Positions 60,792 to 64,000 of a stretch of 64,000 nucleotides of DNA are shown here, in pieces. The stretch comes from Bacteroidales bacterium. GTDB lineage: Bacteria; Bacteroidota; Bacteroidia; Bacteroidales; UBA932. The stretch spans positions 124,001 through 188,000 of the forward strand of contig JAFSBV010000001.1 in assembly GCA_017437125.1 (NCBI GenBank). The letters are read 5' to 3'. How positions within the stretch are numbered: position 1 is the stretch's first letter; every line of letters starts with the position of its first letter. Below the pieces are notes generated by a model. That model was not told the DNA's origin. It searched no databases and saw only the letters and a program-made list of their open reading frames with translations. The position numbers were made by a program, and so were the translations under genes.

Positions 60792-61547
60792 ATGGATATG
60801 ATATACGATTGGCAGGAAAGGACGGCGATGCTGGTAGGGGAGGAGATGCTGGAGCATTTCCGGAATTCCACCGTGGCAGTGATAGGAGTCGGTGGCGTAG
60901 GCGGATATGCCGCTGAAATGATTGTCCGTGCCGGTGTGGGGCATCTTATAATCCTGGACAGTGATGACGTTTCTGTGACAAACAAGAACCGGCAGCTTCT
61001 GGCACTGGACTCTACGGTAGGAAAGCCGAAGTGCGACATTCTCGCTGACCGTCTGAAGGATATAAATCCGGAACTGGACCTCGTGGTCATCAAGGAATAT
61101 CTCGAAGCGGAAAAGGCGGGAGACGTCCTGGGAAACTATAAGATAGACTTTCTGGTCGATGCTATAGATACGCTTTCTCCTAAGCTCCATCTGATAAAAT
61201 ACTGCATGGATAACGGTATTCCGTTGGTGTCATCGATGGGTGCGGGAGCGAAGTTCGATGCGACGAAAGTCCGCTTGACTGACGTGGCGAAGTCTTTCAA
61301 CTGTCCGTTGGCATATATAGTCCGCAAACGTCTCAGGCATATGGGTATAAAGAAGGGATTCAAGGTGGTCTTTTCAGAAGAGCTTCCTGACAAGGATTCC
61401 ATCGTGCCATGCGAAGACCGTAACAAGAAGTCCCAGGTGGGAACGATTTCCTATATCCCGGCGGTCTTCGGCTGCGTGTGCGCGCAGGCGGCAGTACAGC
61501 ATCTTATGGCCATGCATTCAGGTAATGAAAGCCTGCCTGCTGATTAA
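60792..61547 (+). CDS. tcdA: tRNA threonylcarbamoyladenosine dehydratase (ThiF/MoeB family)
   Basis: E1-like ATP-dependent enzyme that cyclises t6A37 in tRNA. The 251-residue protein has the nucleotide loop VAVIGVGGVGGYAAEMIVRAG, the LDSDDVSVTNKNRQLLAL block and VDAIDTLSPKLHLI, then the typical KKSQVGTISYIPAVFGCVCAQAA near the end. Length and blocks fit TcdA rather than ThiF/MoeB. Confidence 0.92.
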   Translation: MDMIYDWQERTAMLVGEEMLEHFRNSTVAVIGVGGVGGYAAEMIVRAGVGHLIILDSDDVSVTNKNRQLLALDSTVGKPKCDILADRLKDINPELDLVVIKEYLEAEKAGDVLGNYKIDFLVDAIDTLSPKLHLIKYCMDNGIPLVSSMGAGAKFDATKVRLTDVAKSFNCPLAYIVRKRLRHMGIKKGFKVVFSEELPDKDSIVPCEDRNKKSQVGTISYIPAVFGCVCAQAAVQHLMAMHSGNESLPAD

Positions 61548-61561
61548 TCCAATGTTTTTAC

Positions 61562-61569
61562 TATATTTG
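61562..61569 (+). promoter_or_regulatory. -7 element of the GNAT-like gene
   Basis: TATATTTG followed by C, 23 nt before the ATG at 61593. Confidence 0.5.
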
Positions 61570-61592
61570 CAGGTTGTTGTAAATCGCTACAG

Positions 61593-62738
61593 ATGACCGG
61601 ATATACAGTCAGAGAAGTATCGGGAAGAAAAGATCTCAGGAAGTTCATACGTTTCCCGGAAAAACTGTATGAGGGATGCAGTCAATATGTTCCGCCTTTG
61701 CATAAGGGACAGGAGCACGAACTGATGCATTCCGCTCCGCTGAAGTATTGCCGGAGGAAGATGTGGCTGGCAGAGGATGCATCGGGAAATGTGGTCGGTC
61801 GCATATGCGCGGTCATCAACCCGAGATACAATGAAAAGTATGGAACCAGAAGAGTCCGCTTCGGATGGTTTGACATGATAAATGACATTGAAGTCGCCAG
61901 GCTTTTGTTCGATACAGCCGAAAAATGGGCAAGGGAGCAGGGTATGGATGAGATTCATGGTCCGCTGTACTATAATACCTTGGGCCGTCAGGGGATGCTT
62001 GTGGAGGGATTTGACAAGCTCGCTCCGTTCTCATGTCTGTATAACTATCCATATTATGTGGATATCATGCTGCAGCTTGGCTTTGAGAAGGAATGTGACT
62101 GGATACAGTATATGATGCCGGCTGATCAGGGAATTGATGAGAGGATGGAGGCCATTTCGGCAAGGCTGATGGAAAGGTACAGGCTTCGTGTTGCGGATTT
62201 CGATGAACTGAAGAAGGACCGGAATATGGTCAGGAAGTTCTTCAGGACATATAACGAGTGTTATGACGGGATGGTTTATAATTTCATTCCGTTTACGGAA
62301 GAGGAGATAGAGGAGGAGATAGACCAGATCGTGGGACAGCTCGACAGCCGTCTTTGCTGTGTGATCATGGATGAGGACGATGAGGTCGCGGCATTCGGAA
62401 TATCGCTTCCTTGTCTCTCCAGGGCCATGCAGAAGGCTAAGGGAAGTCTTTTCCCTTTCGGATGGTACCATGTGCTGAAGGCAAAGAACTATTTCGAGCA
62501 TCTGGATCTGATGTTGGAGGGTGCGGCGCCTAAGTGGCAGAATACGGGCATTTCCGCTGTGTTTCATGGGATGATGGCTCAGCAGTACAAGGCCTGTGGT
62601 GCAAGATGGGCATTGGCCAATCCTCAGATTGAGACCAATAATGCTGTGAATGTATGGTCTCGTTATGAACATGAACTCTGGCTTCGTCGTCGTTGCTGGA
62701 TCAGAAGGATCAGGCAGGAAGAGGCCACAGAAGATTGA
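61593..62738 (+). CDS. GNAT-like N-acetyltransferase superfamily protein
   Basis: Conserved Bacteroidota protein of unproved activity, 381 residues. Blocks seen: RKFIRFPEKLYEG and YVPPLHKGQ near the start, WLAEDASGNVVGRICAVINPRYNE, FGWFDMINDIEVARLLFDTAEKWAREQG and GPLYYNTLGRQGMLVEGFD, consistent with an acyl-CoA N-acyltransferase fold in the N-terminal half and a second such fold in the C-terminal half. Substrate unknown. It precedes prfA by 21 nt. Confidence 0.7.
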   Translation: MTGYTVREVSGRKDLRKFIRFPEKLYEGCSQYVPPLHKGQEHELMHSAPLKYCRRKMWLAEDASGNVVGRICAVINPRYNEKYGTRRVRFGWFDMINDIEVARLLFDTAEKWAREQGMDEIHGPLYYNTLGRQGMLVEGFDKLAPFSCLYNYPYYVDIMLQLGFEKECDWIQYMMPADQGIDERMEAISARLMERYRLRVADFDELKKDRNMVRKFFRTYNECYDGMVYNFIPFTEEEIEEEIDQIVGQLDSRLCCVIMDEDDEVAAFGISLPCLSRAMQKAKGSLFPFGWYHVLKAKNYFEHLDLMLEGAAPKWQNTGISAVFHGMMAQQYKACGARWALANPQIETNNAVNVWSRYEHELWLRRRCWIRRIRQEEATED

Positions 62739-62759
62739 AGATAATAATATTTAAGATAT

Positions 62760-63842
62760 ATGGCAGACAATTCATTATTGGAGAAGGTTTTGGGCCTTCA
62801 GGAGAAATACGACGCGCTTCAGACTCAGCTTGCTGATCCTGATGTGATTTCTGATATGAAGAAATTCGTTCAGCTCAACAAGGAGTACAAGGAGCTTACA
62901 CCTATCATCGAGGCTGGAAATGAATTCAAGAGAATAATTGAGAACTATGAGATGGCCAAGGAGATTCTTGCGACAGAAAAGGATGAGGATCTTCGCGAGA
63001 TGGCTAAGGAGGAGATTGCAGAGATTGAGCCGACACTCCCTGAGTGGGAGGAGAAGATCAAGCTTCTTCTTATCCCTGCAGACCCTCAGGACAGCAAGAA
63101 TGCCATCCTTGAGATACGTGGAGGTTCAGGTGGAGACGAGGCCGCTATCTTTGCCGGTGATCTTTTCCGTATGTATTCGAAGTACATCGAGACACGTGGC
63201 TGGAGAATGGAGATCACAAGCCAGGCTGAAGGTGCAGCCGGCGGATTCAAGGAAATCGTGTGCAAGGTGTCTGGTGACGGAGTCTATGGTGTCCTCAAGT
63301 ATGAGTCCGGAGTACATCGCGTGCAGCGTGTCCCTCAGACCGAGACCCAGGGCCGAGTTCATACATCAGCAGCTTCAGTGGCAGTGCTTCCGGAGGCTGA
63401 TGAATTTGATATCGAGTTGAATATGAATGATATACGTAAAGATACATTCTGTTCTTCAGGTCCAGGAGGACAGTCGGTGAACACCACTTATTCGGCTATC
63501 CGTCTTACCCATATTCCTTCAGGTCTCGTGGTGCAGTGCCAGGATGAGAAGTCGCAGCTCAAGAACTTTGACAAGGCTCTCGCCGAGCTCCGTACACGTC
63601 TCTACAATCTCGAGTATGAAAAGTATCTCTCAGAGATTTCGGCAAAGAGAAAGACCATGGTGGCCGGTGGAGACCGTTCGGCAAAGATCCGTACATACAA
63701 CTATCCTCAGTCACGTGTGACCGACCATCGTATCAACTACACGATGTATAATCTTCCGGTTTTCATGGACGGAGCTATCCAGGACGTGATCGACCAGCTC
63801 CAGATTGCCGAGAATGCAGAGCGTCTCAAGGCAGCAGAGTAA
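62760..63842 (+). CDS. prfA: Peptide chain release factor 1
   Basis: Class I release factor for UAA and UAG, 360 residues. The catalytic GGQ lies in SSGPGGQSVNTTYSAIRLTH, preceded by the ribosome-binding RGGSGGDEAAIFAGDLFRMY. Length and starting sequence (LLEKVLGLQEKYDALQTQL) are typical. Ended by two tandem hairpins. Confidence 0.97.
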   Translation: MADNSLLEKVLGLQEKYDALQTQLADPDVISDMKKFVQLNKEYKELTPIIEAGNEFKRIIENYEMAKEILATEKDEDLREMAKEEIAEIEPTLPEWEEKIKLLLIPADPQDSKNAILEIRGGSGGDEAAIFAGDLFRMYSKYIETRGWRMEITSQAEGAAGGFKEIVCKVSGDGVYGVLKYESGVHRVQRVPQTETQGRVHTSAASVAVLPEADEFDIELNMNDIRKDTFCSSGPGGQSVNTTYSAIRLTHIPSGLVVQCQDEKSQLKNFDKALAELRTRLYNLEYEKYLSEISAKRKTMVAGGDRSAKIRTYNYPQSRVTDHRINYTMYNLPVFMDGAIQDVIDQLQIAENAERLKAAE

Positions 63843-63852
63843 TTTGATTAGT

Positions 63853-63887
63853 GTGCTCGGAGGTCATTTTGTGTGACCGCCAAGCAC
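63853..63887 (+). terminator. First (degenerate) hairpin after prfA
   Basis: GTGCTCGGAGGTCA pairs with TGACCGCCAAGCAC with two mismatches; followed by GTTTA. It shares the sequence ATTAGTGTGCTCGGAGGT with the second hairpin. Confidence 0.55.
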
Positions 63888-63924
63888 GTTTATATGCCCC
63901 ACAGATTACTGTAACAGAGATTAG

Positions 63925-63961
63925 TGTGCTCGGAGGTACTGCAAAAAGACCTCCGAGCACA
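63925..63961 (+). terminator. Second (perfect) terminator after prfA
   Basis: Perfect 13-bp stem TGTGCTCGGAGGT/ACCTCCGAGCACA, 11-nt loop, followed by TTTTTAT. Confidence 0.85.
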
Positions 63962-64000
63962 TTTTTATGTACTCAGAATCTGCTTGATAAGTCCTTTCGA

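Noticed and set aside
60686..61093. Minus-strand open frame of 135 codons
   Set aside because: It covers the palindrome and is antisense to tcdA, with Ser/Ile-rich content and no homology pattern.

Overview
The window is one contiguous piece of a Bacteroidales chromosome (phylum Bacteroidota). The evidence is consistent: promoters of the TTG-N19/20-TAnnTTTG type, few Shine-Dalgarno sites, many lipoproteins with Bacteroidota-type signal peptides, an archaeal/eukaryotic-type ProRS, a 57-residue histone-H1-like protein, DUF3078, PCMD, WbqC and HYC_CC_PP family proteins, a TonB-dependent receptor, a GH127 enzyme and a radical-SAM/lipoprotein pair of the type catalogued in Bacteroidales. No rRNA, tRNA, transposase, phage gene or CRISPR array was seen. 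Most of the window is ordinary core genome, with a few accessory islands and repeat-rich gaps.

Layout. 1-3.5 kb (minus): rimP-nusA-infB translation/transcription operon, infB running off the left edge. 3.5-7 kb (plus): lipid A genes lpxD, lpxC, lpxA and a WbqC-like gene; LpxC is not fused to FabZ. 7-10.1 kb (minus): FadL-like outer-membrane protein and an aromatic, repeat-rich lipoprotein. 10.2-16.9 kb (plus): proS, a DUF3078 protein, tilS and a transglutaminase-like lipoprotein. 16.9-21.9 kb (minus): cutC, sppA and a GH127 beta-L-arabinofuranosidase-like enzyme. 22-27.6 kb (plus): a probable metal-handling cluster (HYC_CC_PP protein, TonB receptor, secreted HMA protein) followed by nfnAB-like oxidoreductase genes. 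27.6-28.0 kb: palindromes and dispersed repeats.

28.0-30.5 kb (plus): a lipoprotein, a radical SAM/SPASM enzyme and a second lipoprotein carrying a duplicated domain. This is the best candidate for a poorly described system. 30.5-38.7 kb (minus): LolC/E-like permease, rbfA, tyrS, an M49-like peptidase, tpiA, a small lipoprotein and an M6-like metalloprotease. 38.8-39.8 kb (plus): a PCMD protein. 39.9-42.9 kb (minus): histone-like protein, pth, rplY with a structured leader, and a clostripain-like protease. 43-56.9 kb (plus): a second M49 peptidase, xerD, an FKBP, pnuC, a BadF-type kinase, recR, corA, a 40-residue peptide gene with a fimbrillin/beta-helix lipoprotein, rpsA, rnz, a GH73/LysM protein and mltG. 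57.0-58.5 kb: a gene-poor gap of about 1.4 kb full of inverted and tandem repeats. 58.5-59.8 kb (minus): a CoA-transferase. 59.9-63.8 kb (plus): mazG, tcdA, a GNAT-like gene and prfA.

Themes. Several degenerate TGTCATnCTGA-type repeats sit between genes; in two cases they supply a gene end (the GTG start of xerD and the stop of tyrS). Structured leaders appear upstream of rimP, rplY and corA. All functional names rest on motifs recognised by eye and family knowledge; no database search was run.
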